From contig NZ_JBDJAF010000001.1 of assembly GCF_039652555.1 (NCBI RefSeq), positions 2,046,001 to 2,110,000 on the forward strand: a stretch of DNA of 64,000 nt, written 5' to 3'. Within the stretch, counting starts at the first letter, position 1. Each line of letters begins with the position of its first letter. This document shows, piece after piece, positions 19,806 to 27,563 of the stretch. A model generated the notes under the pieces. The model was not told the DNA's origin. It ran no database searches and saw only the letters and a list, made by a program, of their open reading frames with translations. The stretch is from Parafrigoribacterium mesophilum (lineage in GTDB: Bacteria > Actinomycetota > Actinomycetes > Actinomycetales > Microbacteriaceae). A program made the translations under genes and the position numbers.

Positions 19806-20564
19806 CTAGCGGCGTAGCATCCGGTCGAGCGCCTTGGGGAGGAGAGGAAGGAACGCGGATGCCCAGGTGCTGTAGCCGCGGTCGTTCGGGTGGAAGAAGT
19901 CCACCGACACGTCCCGCAGCGCGGTGCGCGAGACGCCGCGGCGTTTCGTGGCGTCGTGCAGCGGCACCAGGGTGAGCGAGTGGTCCGCCACGACCTGGTG
20001 CACGATGGTGTTGGCGATCGCCACGTTCCGTTCCCGCTCGCCTAGGTAGAAGCTGGGCAGGTCCGCCACGAGTGCATTCGGCGGCAACGCTGCGCACAGT
20101 TGCTCGAACTCGCGGGCGAATCGCTTCCGGTCGAACTCCGCGATGTCGTTCGCACCCACCGACACCGTGATGACGTCCGCTTCCAGGCCGTGAAGCTGGG
20201 GCACCTGCTTCGCCAGCACGTCTCGCAGCCGCGCGCCGGCCTGGCTGAGGTTGATCACCCGCACGCTCTGACCGGAACTGGCGCGCAAGTGCTTGGCGAT
20301 CAGCCCGACGTAGCTGCGGCCCGGCCGGCTCGCACCGATGCCTTGAGCCGCGGAGTCGCCCATCGCCACATAGAGCAGGTCGCCGGTGCCTGTGCGCTGG
20401 TCTTTCCACCATTTCGCGTTGATCTGGTGCGTGCTCAGCAGGTGGGTTTCGCCGTGATGGCGGCGCCGCTCGACGAGCCACACGATCACCGCTCCGCCCA
20501 CCACTACGAGGGCGATGCCGGAGATCACCGCCAGCAGCACGGCATCACGAAAGTCGACAAGCAC
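19806..20564 (-). CDS. membrane-anchored SGNH/GDSL hydrolase
   Basis: A 252-residue protein with an N-terminal membrane anchor (about residues 8-31) and then an SGNH esterase/lipase domain. Block I is VAMGDSAAQGIGAS (nucleophile Ser), block III is VSVGANDIAEF (Gly-x-Asn-Asp), and block V is DFFHPNDRGYSTWA (Asp and His). The first Gly block sits in LSQAGARLRD. The substrate is unknown; family members deacylate lipids or cell-wall sugars. GTG start at 20564, divergent from tRNA-Ser. Confidence 0.85.
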   Translation of the reverse strand: MLVDFRDAVLLAVISGIALVVVGGAVIVWLVERRRHHGETHLLSTHQINAKWWKDQRTGTGDLLYVAMGDSAAQGIGASRPGRSYVGLIAKHLRASSGQSVRVINLSQAGARLRDVLAKQVPQLHGLEADVITVSVGANDIAEFDRKRFAREFEQLCAALPPNALVADLPSFYLGERERNVAIANTIVHQVVADHSLTLVPLHDATKRRGVSRTALRDVSVDFFHPNDRGYSTWASAFLPLLPKALDRMLRR

Positions 20565-20663
20565 GCGTCACAGTATCTCGCCCACCTTGCCGTTACCTGG
20601 GGCGCAGCCGGTAGGGCCGCGCTCGAAGCAAACCAGGCCCGATCGTGTACTAAACTCGTCCGC

Positions 20664-20753
20664 GGTACCGTGTCCGAGTGGCCGAAGGTGCAACTCTCGA
20701 AAAGTTGTGTGGGTGAAAGCCCACCGTGGGTTCAAATCCCACCGGTACCGCCA
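20664..20753 (+). tRNA. tRNA-Ser (CGA anticodon)
   Basis: The acceptor arms GGTACCG and CGGTACC pair, with discriminator G and encoded CCA at the 3' end. The anticodon stem CAACT/AGTTG encloses the loop CTCGAAA, giving anticodon CGA (reads UCG). A long variable arm (GTGGGTGAAAGCCCAC) and T-arm GTGGGTTCAAATCCCAC are as expected for serine tRNA. A TAAACT -10-like element ends 7 nt upstream. No integrase or attachment duplication is visible beside it. Confidence 0.95.
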
Positions 20754-20803
20754 TTCCTGCCGTCGTGCTGCCATGCGCGCCCGCGGCGTCGTAACGTGGA
20801 GGC

Positions 20804-21826
20804 GTGTTCACCTTCACCGACTTGCGCATCCGAATTCTCGCCGCACCTATGGCCGGCGGTCCGTCCACGCCGGCGCTGGTACGCGCCGCCGCGTCGGTGG
20901 GAGCGTTCGGCTTCCTCGCCGCCGGCAGCAAGAGCGTGGATGCCTTGGCCGCCCAGGTCGCTGAGGCGTTGACCACCGTGGACGGCCCGTTCGGCGTGAA
21001 CCTGTTCGTCCCCGGGACGGTGCGCGGCAATCCAGCCCAGGTGCAGGCTTACCGTGCCGAGCTCGAGGCCGATGCGGCGCGCTACGACGTGCCACTGCCG
21101 CAGCCGGCCGCGGACACCACGGACCACTGGGCCGACAAGATCGAATACCTGCTCGCGCATCCGGTGCCCGTGGTGTCTTTCACGTTCGGCACCCCGCCGG
21201 CCGATGTCGTCGAACGGATGCACGCGGTCGGCACCCACGTCAGCGTCATGGTGACCGATCCGGACGAGGCCGCCGCCGCTGAGGCCTCCGGTGCCGACAG
21301 CCTCGTGGTGCAGGGTCCGGATGCCGGCGGCCACCGCGGCACGCACGCGGTCGACAAGTCACCGGATACCCGCGACCTAGACCAGTTGCTCGCGGACGTG
21401 CAGTCGGTCAGCGCGCTCCCGCTCGTCGCGGCCGGCGGCATCGGCACGGCCGAGCGGGTCGTCGAGCTACTGGCCCGCGGTGCGGTGGCGGCGCAGGTGG
21501 GAACCGCGCTGCTCCTGACCCCGGAGTGCGGAGCCTCCGCCGTGCACAAGGAGGCGCTGCGCTCGGGGGCGTATCCCGGCACGACGCTCACCCGGGCATT
21601 CTCGGGTCGGCTCGCCCGCGGACTGACGAACCGGTTCATCATGGACCACGACGACACCGCCCCGGCCGCGTACCCCGAGGTCAACCAGCTCACCCGGCCG
21701 CTGCGCGCCGCCGCGGCGGCCGCCGGCGACCCGGGCGGCGTCTCGCTGTGGGCCGGCACCGGATTCCGCGACATTCGCGAAGCGCCGGCCGCCGACGTCA
21801 TCGTGGGGCTGTGGGCCCGCGGCTGA
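20804..21826 (+). CDS. nitronate monooxygenase family FMN enzyme
   Basis: A 340-residue TIM-barrel flavoprotein of the NPD/2-nitropropane dioxygenase family, oxidising alkyl nitronates such as propionate 3-nitronate. Motifs: ILAAPMAGGPSTPAL at the N-terminus, GVNLF, VVQGPDAGGHRGTH (catalytic His in the GGH motif), and the phosphate-binding LVAAGGIGTAERV and QVGTALLLTPE. GTG start at 20804 after a GTGGAGGC ribosome site. It is convergent with the catabolic operon below, separated by a palindromic repeat. Confidence 0.88.
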   Translation: MFTFTDLRIRILAAPMAGGPSTPALVRAAASVGAFGFLAAGSKSVDALAAQVAEALTTVDGPFGVNLFVPGTVRGNPAQVQAYRAELEADAARYDVPLPQPAADTTDHWADKIEYLLAHPVPVVSFTFGTPPADVVERMHAVGTHVSVMVTDPDEAAAAEASGADSLVVQGPDAGGHRGTHAVDKSPDTRDLDQLLADVQSVSALPLVAAGGIGTAERVVELLARGAVAAQVGTALLLTPECGASAVHKEALRSGAYPGTTLTRAFSGRLARGLTNRFIMDHDDTAPAAYPEVNQLTRPLRAAAAAAGDPGGVSLWAGTGFRDIREAPAADVIVGLWARG

Positions 21827-21842
21827 CGGCCATCATCACACG

Positions 21843-21917
21843 TTCCGGTGGTCGAGCCCTGTCGCGGTGGTCGAGCCCCGTCGAGACCCGCGTACGGGCG
21901 ATTTCGACGGGGCTCGA
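21843..21917. repeat. TCGAG-rich palindromic repeat between convergent genes
   Basis: GGTGGTCGAGCC occurs twice (21848 and 21867), followed by an inverted pair TCGAGCCCCGTCGAGA / TTTCGACGGGGCTCGA spanning to 21917. The first 15 nt, TTCCGGTGGTCGAGC, is identical to a stretch at 32204-32218 inside lhr. Lying between convergent stop codons, it may serve as a bidirectional terminator. Confidence 0.7.
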
Positions 21918-21929
21918 ATTATCGGACGC

Positions 21930-22577
21930 TCATCCCTGGGATTCCAGCTCGGCCTCCCGGGCACGCAGCCCGTGCATGTCGTAGCTGAGCTCGCCGGCCT
22001 TCAGCCGAACTCGCATGGCGGCCTCCTTGTCGCGACGTGCCCGGGCCGCAGCAAGCGAGGCATCTACCTCGTCGCGGGCCACGACCACCGCGCCGTCGGC
22101 ATCCAAGATGATGATGTCGCCCGGCTCGATGCTGGCGCCTCCCACGGTGACCGGCACGTCGACGTGGCCGGGATCGGCCTTGACGGCACCGCGGACACGG
22201 ATCCATCTCGCCCACACCGGCAGGCCGAGTTCGGTGACCTCCTCGAAGTCGCGGATCGAGGCATTCACCAGCACCCCGGCCGCCCCGTGCACCTGCGCCT
22301 GGGTCAGCAGCAGGTCGCCGACGAGCGCGACCGGCTGCGGCTCCGGCATCGTGAGCACCAGCACGTCGCCGGGGGTCAGGTGCGACATCACGGCGTGCAC
22401 CGCCCAGTTGTCGCCCTGAGCGCAGGAGGCGATCCGGGCCGGCCCGGCCACCCGGGAACCGGGCTGCAGCTGGGTGAACTGGATGTCGATCAACCCACGC
22501 CGGCCCTGCGCCTCGTAGACGGTGGCGGTGCCGAGCTCGGCGAGTTCCTCCAGGATGTCCTGGCTGACCCCGCTCAC
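21930..22577 (-). CDS. ligK: 4-carboxy-4-hydroxy-2-oxoadipate aldolase (LigK/GalC type, RraA fold)
   Basis: Class II pyruvate aldolase cleaving 4-carboxy-4-hydroxy-2-oxoadipate to pyruvate and oxaloacetate (also an oxaloacetate decarboxylase). The 215-residue protein has the RraA fold: LGTATVYEAQGRRG near the N-terminus, GDNWAVHAVMSHLTPGDVLVL, and the metal/phosphate region GAAGVLVNASIRDFEEV, where R-D is the family catalytic pair. Assignment over plain RraA is supported by the adjacent GalB-type hydratase, which makes its substrate. It overlaps that gene by 4 nt and ends the operon. Confidence 0.85.
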   Translation of the reverse strand: MSGVSQDILEELAELGTATVYEAQGRRGLIDIQFTQLQPGSRVAGPARIASCAQGDNWAVHAVMSHLTPGDVLVLTMPEPQPVALVGDLLLTQAQVHGAAGVLVNASIRDFEEVTELGLPVWARWIRVRGAVKADPGHVDVPVTVGGASIEPGDIIILDADGAVVVARDEVDASLAAARARRDKEAAMRVRLKAGELSYDMHGLRAREAELESQG

Positions 22578-23290
22578 AGCGCGTCCACCACGTTCGGCAC
22601 GATCCGTTGGAACGCCTCGGCGTACTTGATCTCGGCGTTGCCGGTGACCTTGCGGGCATGGTTGGCGCGCTGTTCCGCACGCTGACCGTAGTATTCGCGC
22701 AGGTAGACCTGCGCGGCCATCGCCGCCATCGCCTCGTTCTTCGAGTCGATGACGCTGGTGATGTCCACGTACACCTGAGGCATGAACCCGCTCAGCTCCG
22801 GCTGGTGCGGCTCGAAGACCAGGAATTCGGATGGCTTGGCGGTACGGAAGCCACTGGCGACCCCGGCACCGGAGGTCAGCAGACGCGCCCGCGCCACGGT
22901 CTGGTACGCGACGGGGTGGTCCGGGTTGAACGGGTCCTTGTCCGGGTGGGTGATCACCACGTTCGGGGCGAAGTCCCGCATCAGCTCGGCCAGCCGGTCG
23001 ACACGCTCCGGCCCCACCTCGAGCGGGTAGTCACCGAAGTCGAAGCCCTGGAACGACGCACCGACCGCGTTGGCGGCCTTCTCGGCCTCGCCGTGTCTGA
23101 TCCGCTTGACGTTCTCCTCCGTCTGACCGGGCTCCTTCCACAGCGCGCCGGATTCGCCGCGCTCGCCGTAGGAGAGCGCGACGACGATGGCCTCCCCGCC
23201 AGCGCTGGTGTGCTTGGCGATGGTGCCGGCGGCGCGCCAGACGAAGTCCGCGCTGTGAGCGCCGACCACGAGCATCCTGCGGGCGCTCAT
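22574..23290 (-). CDS. galB: 4-oxalomesaconate hydratase (GalB type, PIG-L fold)
   Basis: A 238-residue PIG-L/LmbE-fold protein. Instead of the deacetylase motif AHPDDE it carries AHSADFVWRAAGTIA and SYGERGESGALW, as I recall for Pseudomonas putida GalB, the zinc-dependent hydratase that forms 4-carboxy-4-hydroxy-2-oxoadipate from 4-oxalomesaconate. Further matches are FDFGDYPLEV, DPFNPDHPVAYQTV and VFEPHQPELSGFMPQVYVDIT. Next-gene LigK-type aldolase uses the product. Both neighbours overlap by 4 nt. Confidence 0.87.
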   Translation of the reverse strand: MSARRMLVVGAHSADFVWRAAGTIAKHTSAGGEAIVVALSYGERGESGALWKEPGQTEENVKRIRHGEAEKAANAVGASFQGFDFGDYPLEVGPERVDRLAELMRDFAPNVVITHPDKDPFNPDHPVAYQTVARARLLTSGAGVASGFRTAKPSEFLVFEPHQPELSGFMPQVYVDITSVIDSKNEAMAAMAAQVYLREYYGQRAEQRANHARKVTGNAEIKYAEAFQRIVPNVVDAL

Positions 23291-24228
23291 GCTGCCCGTC
23301 CCGGAATGTTCGCCGGTGCCGCCATTCGGCGGGTGTTCAGTACTGCCATTACGTGGATCTCCTCATCGGTAAAGCCGGCTCGGAGGAGTTGGTCGGCCAG
23401 TAAGGCCAGCCCGTCCTCGACCGGCGGGTTGAACGGTTGGCCCAGATCGCTCGACAAGATCGAGTATTCCGGGCCGACCGCGCGAATGTGGTCAAACAGC
23501 TCCTCCCACGTCACCTTGCCGGTGTACGGCGTGGTGAAGCACCGTTCAAGCAGTGCGCCGCGCCCAGCGAGGCGCTGCTGCACGTCGACTGGCAACTGCT
23601 GGGAGGTGAACTCCGGATGCGTGACGACGATACGACGGATGCCGGCGTCGAGCCCTGCGTCGACGACCGCGACGATCTCGGGCTGGCTGAGGTGCCCGGT
23701 GGCGAGCACCATGTCGTGCGCGGCGATCACATCGAGCACGTCGCGCACTTCCGGAAGAACGCCGCCCTGGTCGTCGAGCACGGCGATCGCAGGAGCCATG
23801 ATTCCCTTCGCGGCGAGGTCATCCTGCAACTGCGCCCACATCGGCGGGGTGGCGCCCTCAGGCATCTTGGCCCGGCTCCCGCGTTGGTTCAGGCTGTCCA
23901 CGGTGGGGAACCAGATGGTATTCGCCCCCTGCCGACCGGCGATCTCGACGGCGACCGGGTTCATTCCGCCCACCGATCCGTTGAGCGTCACCGCTCCGAG
24001 CACATCTACCCCGGGGACGACCCCGCGCACGACTTCGGCGCGTTCGGCCGTGGACACATAGTGCGACTTCAGCACGAACCCGGCCATGCCGACTTCCGCG
24101 AACCGCCTGGCCAATGACACGTCGTCGATCCGGCGGGGCATCACATCCGGTGCGATGTGGACGTGGGTGTCGTAGGCGCCGAGGACCAGGGCGCGGGCGT
24201 GGTCACTCGGTACTGGGTGGTCGGTCAT
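23287..24228 (-). CDS. DUF6282-type metal-dependent hydrolase-like protein
   Basis: A 313-residue protein with an amidohydrolase/TIM-barrel metal pattern: the HxH in DTHVHIAPD, LKSHYVS, ATGHLSQPEI, VVTHPEF and a late Asp in LSSDLGQP. It resembles DUF6282 proteins, for which no activity is generally agreed. It sits inside a 4,5-cleavage operon and overlaps galB by 4 nt. A lactone or pyrone hydrolase role, analogous to LigI (2-pyrone-4,6-dicarboxylate hydrolase, also an amidohydrolase), is an inference worth testing. Confidence 0.72.
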   Translation of the reverse strand: MTDHPVPSDHARALVLGAYDTHVHIAPDVMPRRIDDVSLARRFAEVGMAGFVLKSHYVSTAERAEVVRGVVPGVDVLGAVTLNGSVGGMNPVAVEIAGRQGANTIWFPTVDSLNQRGSRAKMPEGATPPMWAQLQDDLAAKGIMAPAIAVLDDQGGVLPEVRDVLDVIAAHDMVLATGHLSQPEIVAVVDAGLDAGIRRIVVTHPEFTSQQLPVDVQQRLAGRGALLERCFTTPYTGKVTWEELFDHIRAVGPEYSILSSDLGQPFNPPVEDGLALLADQLLRAGFTDEEIHVMAVLNTRRMAAPANIPGRAA

Positions 24229-24280
24229 CGTGCCTCCCAGGCAGGTGAATGTGGCTGTGTTGAATGTGGCCGTGTGCTGG

Positions 24281-25021
24281 TCATGCGGCGCTCGGGCCCG
24301 TCGCCACCTGGGACGTGTGCTGGGAGCGCGCCCCCGTGGTGTCTTTCAACGTCTCGGCGACGTGCGAAAGGTGGATGCGCATGGCCGTTCCGGCGCGCTC
24401 CGGGTCGTGCGCGGCGATCGCTTCGACGATTTCGGTGTGTTCGGCGATGGAATTCTTGGCGCGGCCGACCACAAGTACGGTGCGGTACTGGAAGCGCACC
24501 AATTGTGCCCTCAACTCGGCGATGAGTCGGGCCGCGGTCTGGTTGCGCGAGATCGCGGTCACCGTGGCGTGCAGCTTCGAATTGGTGTCGGAGTAGGTGA
24601 GCAGGTCCCCGGAATCCAGGTAGCCGCGCATTTCGACCAGAAGATTGCGCATGAAGCGGATGTCGTCATCCGTCGCGTGGAGAGCGGCTCCTTGTGCCGC
24701 CAGCGATTCCAGCGCCGCGCGGGTTTGGATGATCTCGAACGCCTCGGACTCGGACACCATTCGCACCCGGGCTCCTCGATTGAGCTCCCGTATGACGAGC
24801 CCCTCGTTCTCCAGCTGGGCGAGGATGATGCGCACCGCCGCGCGCGACACGCCGAGCGAGTCGATCAGATCCGACTCGACGAGACGCTCGTTCGGCATGA
24901 CACGCCCCCGCACGATGTCGGCGTGCAGCCGCTGATAGCCGTCCTTGGTGGAGGACTTGCGCTTCGGCGCGGCGGTGTGCTGCTGACGAGGTGGCAGCTG
25001 GTCGTCGGTGAGGGCAGTCAT
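24281..25021 (-). CDS. GntR family regulator, FCD (FadR) subfamily
   Basis: A 246-residue regulator. The N-terminal winged helix is YQRLHADIVRGRVMPNERLVESDLIDSLGVSRAAVRIILAQLENEGLVIRELNRGARV. The all-helical FCD ligand domain has the expected metal-binding residues in SDTNSKLHATV, EHTEIVEAI and IHLSHV. The ATG at 25021 overlaps the DUF1932 stop by 4 nt, so regulator and dehydrogenase are coupled. It probably controls this operon through the inverted repeat at 25805-25820. Confidence 0.88.
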   Translation of the reverse strand: MTALTDDQLPPRQQHTAAPKRKSSTKDGYQRLHADIVRGRVMPNERLVESDLIDSLGVSRAAVRIILAQLENEGLVIRELNRGARVRMVSESEAFEIIQTRAALESLAAQGAALHATDDDIRFMRNLLVEMRGYLDSGDLLTYSDTNSKLHATVTAISRNQTAARLIAELRAQLVRFQYRTVLVVGRAKNSIAEHTEIVEAIAAHDPERAGTAMRIHLSHVAETLKDTTGARSQHTSQVATGPSAA

Positions 25022-25791
25022 GATCGGCCTTCGGCCAGGCTCGAAAGCCACTTCAGCGCGCCCTCGGTCATCCAACTCGGGCTGCCGAGCTGCTTTACGT
25101 ACTCCAGGGCATCCGCGATCTCGTGGGTGCGGCGTACCGCGTGAGTGTGGCTGCCAGTGAAGAGCCGCTCGACCAGCGCATGACCGTCCGGGCCGAGCTC
25201 TGCCGCCATCTGGTCGCGAATCCAGGCTTCGTTGCCCGCCGCGTCTCCGGCAGCGATGGTCTCCAGCACGAGGCCGGCCAGACCTTTCATGAACACGCTG
25301 CGCAGCAGCTTCCGGCTGGCCGCGGTTCCCGCCGCACCCGGGATCACCTCGATGGGGACCTCGAACGGCTTCAGCAGGTCCGCGGTCCGCTGGGCGCCGG
25401 TCCCGCTGGTCATCAACGGGGTCTTACTGCCGGCCCGGTTGACCGGGGCGAGCACCGCGACGTCGGCGAACTGGATGCCGGCGTCCGCGGCCTTCTGCGC
25501 GAGGCTCGTCTTCACCGCGGGAGAAGCCGTGTTGAAGTCGGCGTAGACGGTGGAACCGCCCAGGTAGGGGATCACGGCGTCGGCGACCGGGGTGGATGCC
25601 GAGGCCCCCACCAGGCTGATCACGAGGTCGGCCGCGTCCACGGCGGTGACGATGTCATCAAACTGCGGGATCGAGCCGTCCGAAATAGTGACGTAGGGGT
25701 CGTAGCCGCGCACGACGGCTCCTGACTCCAGAAGCCCCGTGGCGTAAAGCTTGCCCGCCTCGCCTAATCCCACGACGGTGACAGTGGTCAC
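25018..25791 (-). CDS. NAD(P)-dependent dehydrogenase with DUF1932 C-terminal domain
   Basis: A 257-residue member of the 6-phosphogluconate/3-hydroxyisobutyrate dehydrogenase superfamily. The N-terminal Rossmann motif is VTVVGLGEAGKLYATGL, followed by the ADFNTASPAVK substrate loop. The C-terminal helical part matches DUF1932, with the catalytic Lys region in RKLLRSVFMKGLAGLVLE. First gene of a five-gene minus-strand operon; GTG start with GAGGAGG site. The substrate is unknown; a hydroxy-acid or enol intermediate of the aromatic pathway is the likely class. Confidence 0.8.
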   Translation of the reverse strand: MTTVTVVGLGEAGKLYATGLLESGAVVRGYDPYVTISDGSIPQFDDIVTAVDAADLVISLVGASASTPVADAVIPYLGGSTVYADFNTASPAVKTSLAQKAADAGIQFADVAVLAPVNRAGSKTPLMTSGTGAQRTADLLKPFEVPIEVIPGAAGTAASRKLLRSVFMKGLAGLVLETIAAGDAAGNEAWIRDQMAAELGPDGHALVERLFTGSHTHAVRRTHEIADALEYVKQLGSPSWMTEGALKWLSSLAEGRS

Positions 25792-25804
25792 GCGACCTCC
25801 TCGG

Positions 25805-25820
25805 TCAACAGCATTGTTGA
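25805..25820. promoter_or_regulatory. inverted repeat, candidate GntR operator
   Basis: TCAACA-GCAT-TGTTGA is a perfect 6-bp inverted repeat 14-29 nt upstream of the operon's GTG start. A TACACT -10-like sequence on the minus strand lies about 10 nt further upstream, so a bound repressor would cover the start of transcription. Assignment to the GntR protein is inference from position. Confidence 0.5.
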
Positions 25821-25860
25821 AAATCGAGTGTACAGGATTATTAACAATCCGGCCCCCTCA

Positions 25861-25975
25861 TGCCCTTTCATTATTCAGGAGGCTGTGTGACGGGTGAGGT
25901 GTACGAGGCAAACGTGACCACGTCCGGCAACTCCTGCCACGTCCGTCACACGACGTCCTGAATAATGAAAGGGCA
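25861..25975. repeat. inverted-repeat element A (115 bp)
   Basis: Bounded by a perfect 20-bp inverted repeat: TGCCCTTTCATTATTCAGGA (25861-25880) and its complement (25956-25975). A second inner pair, GTGTGACGG / CCGTCACAC (25885 and 25943), extends the stem. The interior (GTCCGGCAACTCCTGCCACG) resembles the interior of the element at 58123. It contains no gene and lies between the operon promoter and dedA. Confidence 0.82.
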
Positions 25976-26002
25976 CGGATGGTGGGTGCCGGGTGCCGGA
26001 GG

Positions 26003-26632
26003 CTACAGGGCGGTGCGGTTGCGACGCCAGCTCACGACGCCGGCGATGATCGACGCGAGAATGAACGCTCCGCCGACCAAATAGGCCGAAGACTTGACGC
26101 TCGGGATGGTGGCGGCGAAGTAGCCGGTGACCGTGATCAGCACGCCCCACGCGAGCGCGCCGACGAGGTTCGCCGCCAGGAACCGGTAGTAGTTCATCCG
26201 GGCGATGCCGGCGATCGCCGGCACGAAGACACGCCCCCACGGGATGAAGCGGGCCACCACCACCGCCCACCAGCCCAGGTCGTCGTAGAACTTCTCCGAT
26301 TTGGCGACGGCCGACGCGATCCAACCGCCCTTCCGGCGGTCGAGGTACGGGCGGCCGTAGTGACGTCCGAGGACGAAGCCGAGCTGGTCCCCAAGAAACG
26401 CCGCCACACCGACCCCGACGGCCAGCACCCAGATATCGACGCCGTCGGCCCTGGCGGCGATCAGTCCGGCGGCGAACAGCAGGGAATCGCCGGTGATGAA
26501 CGGGATGAACACTCCGACGAAGAGCCCGGTGCCGGAGAATACAAGACCCCAGACGATGAGATAGAAGACAATCGGGCCGAACGTCGTGAGCCAGTCGGAC
26601 GCCTGACCGTCTAGCGCGGCGAGTGGAAGCAT
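26003..26632 (-). CDS. DedA family membrane protein
   Basis: A 209-residue multi-pass protein of the DedA/SNARE-associated family, proposed as lipid or undecaprenyl-phosphate flippases. Family motifs: FIPFITGDSLLFAAGLIAA, FLGDQLGFVLGRHYGRP, and the amphipathic re-entrant segment RFIPWGRVFVPAIAGIARMNYYRF with the conserved Arg and Pro. About five hydrophobic segments. The ATG at 26632 gives the usual start (MLPLAALDGQ). It lies 67 nt after the 2OG oxygenase-like gene on the same strand. Confidence 0.9.
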   Translation of the reverse strand: MLPLAALDGQASDWLTTFGPIVFYLIVWGLVFSGTGLFVGVFIPFITGDSLLFAAGLIAARADGVDIWVLAVGVGVAAFLGDQLGFVLGRHYGRPYLDRRKGGWIASAVAKSEKFYDDLGWWAVVVARFIPWGRVFVPAIAGIARMNYYRFLAANLVGALAWGVLITVTGYFAATIPSVKSSAYLVGGAFILASIIAGVVSWRRNRTAL

Positions 26633-26699
26633 CCGGCTCTCCTGACTGCGTGAGTGTGTCGAGCAGGTCTCGGGCGGTGGTCGGGGCGCCCTGGTCCGG

Positions 26700-27476
26700 T
26701 TAGGGCTCCGGCCTGTACACGCCCCTGTTGGTCTGCGATCGGGCGGCCTGGGCCGCGGAACGCTCAGCGAGACGGTGCCGCACGTCCGCTTCTGCCGCCT
26801 CGATGACCGCGGCGTCAAGCGGGGCGTTGGTGTGCTCGTTGGTGCCGTGGTACTTCTCGATGTACGCATCCAGTGCCGGGCCTGACTCCCACGAGGTGAT
26901 CAGGCTGTACCGGGGCTGCGGTCCCGGATGCCAGGTGGCATGCCAGAAGCGCTGCGTGTCGATGACGACCTGTGCGCCGGCCGGCAGCGCGATGCGGATC
27001 TCGGTGCTCGGGTCGAAGCGACTCTCGCGCAGCACGAAGTACGAGCCGGCGTCATCCGTGAGGTTGAAGAACCCGCGGACGATCCAGCCGCTGCCGTCGG
27101 GGTTCAGTCGGTTGTTGTCGTCCTGGTGCAGGTTGTAGAGGGCGTCCGCGTACTGGTTGGGCTGCAGCTCGATGACCCGGCAGCGTCCGACGTTGGCGCC
27201 GGGCTCCTGCGCGCGGCGGGCTAGTTGTGGTGCCTTGGCTACCTGCGCGTCGATCCACACGCCGTCCTTGTCGGCACGGGGCGGCTGGTGGTTCCAGAAT
27301 CCGTTGACGTCCATTTCACCGTCGGCGCTGGTGAGCGGCGCGAAGCGGGTGTCCCCGGATGATTTCCAATCGACATACTCGAGGTCGAGCCATTCCCTGG
27401 GGTCGGCGTCCTGATGGTACCGGTCCAGGATCACGAAGCCCTTCTCGGCGAGGAGTGCTGATGTGGTGTAGCTCAT
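26700..27476 (-). CDS. Fe(II)/2-oxoglutarate oxygenase-like protein
   Basis: A 258-residue protein. The metal-binding triad pattern H-x-D...H appears as LYNLHQDDNN and DTQRFWHATWH, followed by a downstream Arg in QPRYSLITS that could bind 2-oxoglutarate. Between them lie strands such as WIVRGFFNLTDDAGSYFVLRESRF. Substrate unknown. The gene has its own upstream region with an IdeR/DtxR-like iron box, fitting a protein tied to iron supply. Siderophore-related or amino-acid hydroxylation are possible; none is demonstrated. Confidence 0.65.
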   Translation of the reverse strand: MSYTTSALLAEKGFVILDRYHQDADPREWLDLEYVDWKSSGDTRFAPLTSADGEMDVNGFWNHQPPRADKDGVWIDAQVAKAPQLARRAQEPGANVGRCRVIELQPNQYADALYNLHQDDNNRLNPDGSGWIVRGFFNLTDDAGSYFVLRESRFDPSTEIRIALPAGAQVVIDTQRFWHATWHPGPQPRYSLITSWESGPALDAYIEKYHGTNEHTNAPLDAAVIEAAEADVRHRLAERSAAQAARSQTNRGVYRPEP

Positions 27477-27506
27477 GTGAGCCCTTTCGGTGACGGAATG
27501 GCAAGC

Positions 27507-27525
27507 TCAACTTAGGCAACCCTAA
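27507..27525 (-). promoter_or_regulatory. IdeR/DtxR-like iron box
   Basis: Read on the minus strand the site is TTAGGGTTGCCTAAGTTGA, matching the DtxR/IdeR consensus TTAGGTTAGSCTAACCTAA at about 14 of 19 positions, with a perfect TTAGG-N4-CCTAA core. It is 31 nt upstream of the oxygenase-like start codon, where a metal-loaded repressor would block transcription. Confidence 0.65.
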
Positions 27526-27563
27526 CACCGGGAATACCATCGCTCTAAGACCCAGGGCCCCGG

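Noticed and set aside
20664..20753. tRNA-Ser as an integration site of a mobile island
   Set aside because: The tRNA is intact, no integrase or duplicated 3' end was seen downstream, and the neighbouring genes are ordinary.
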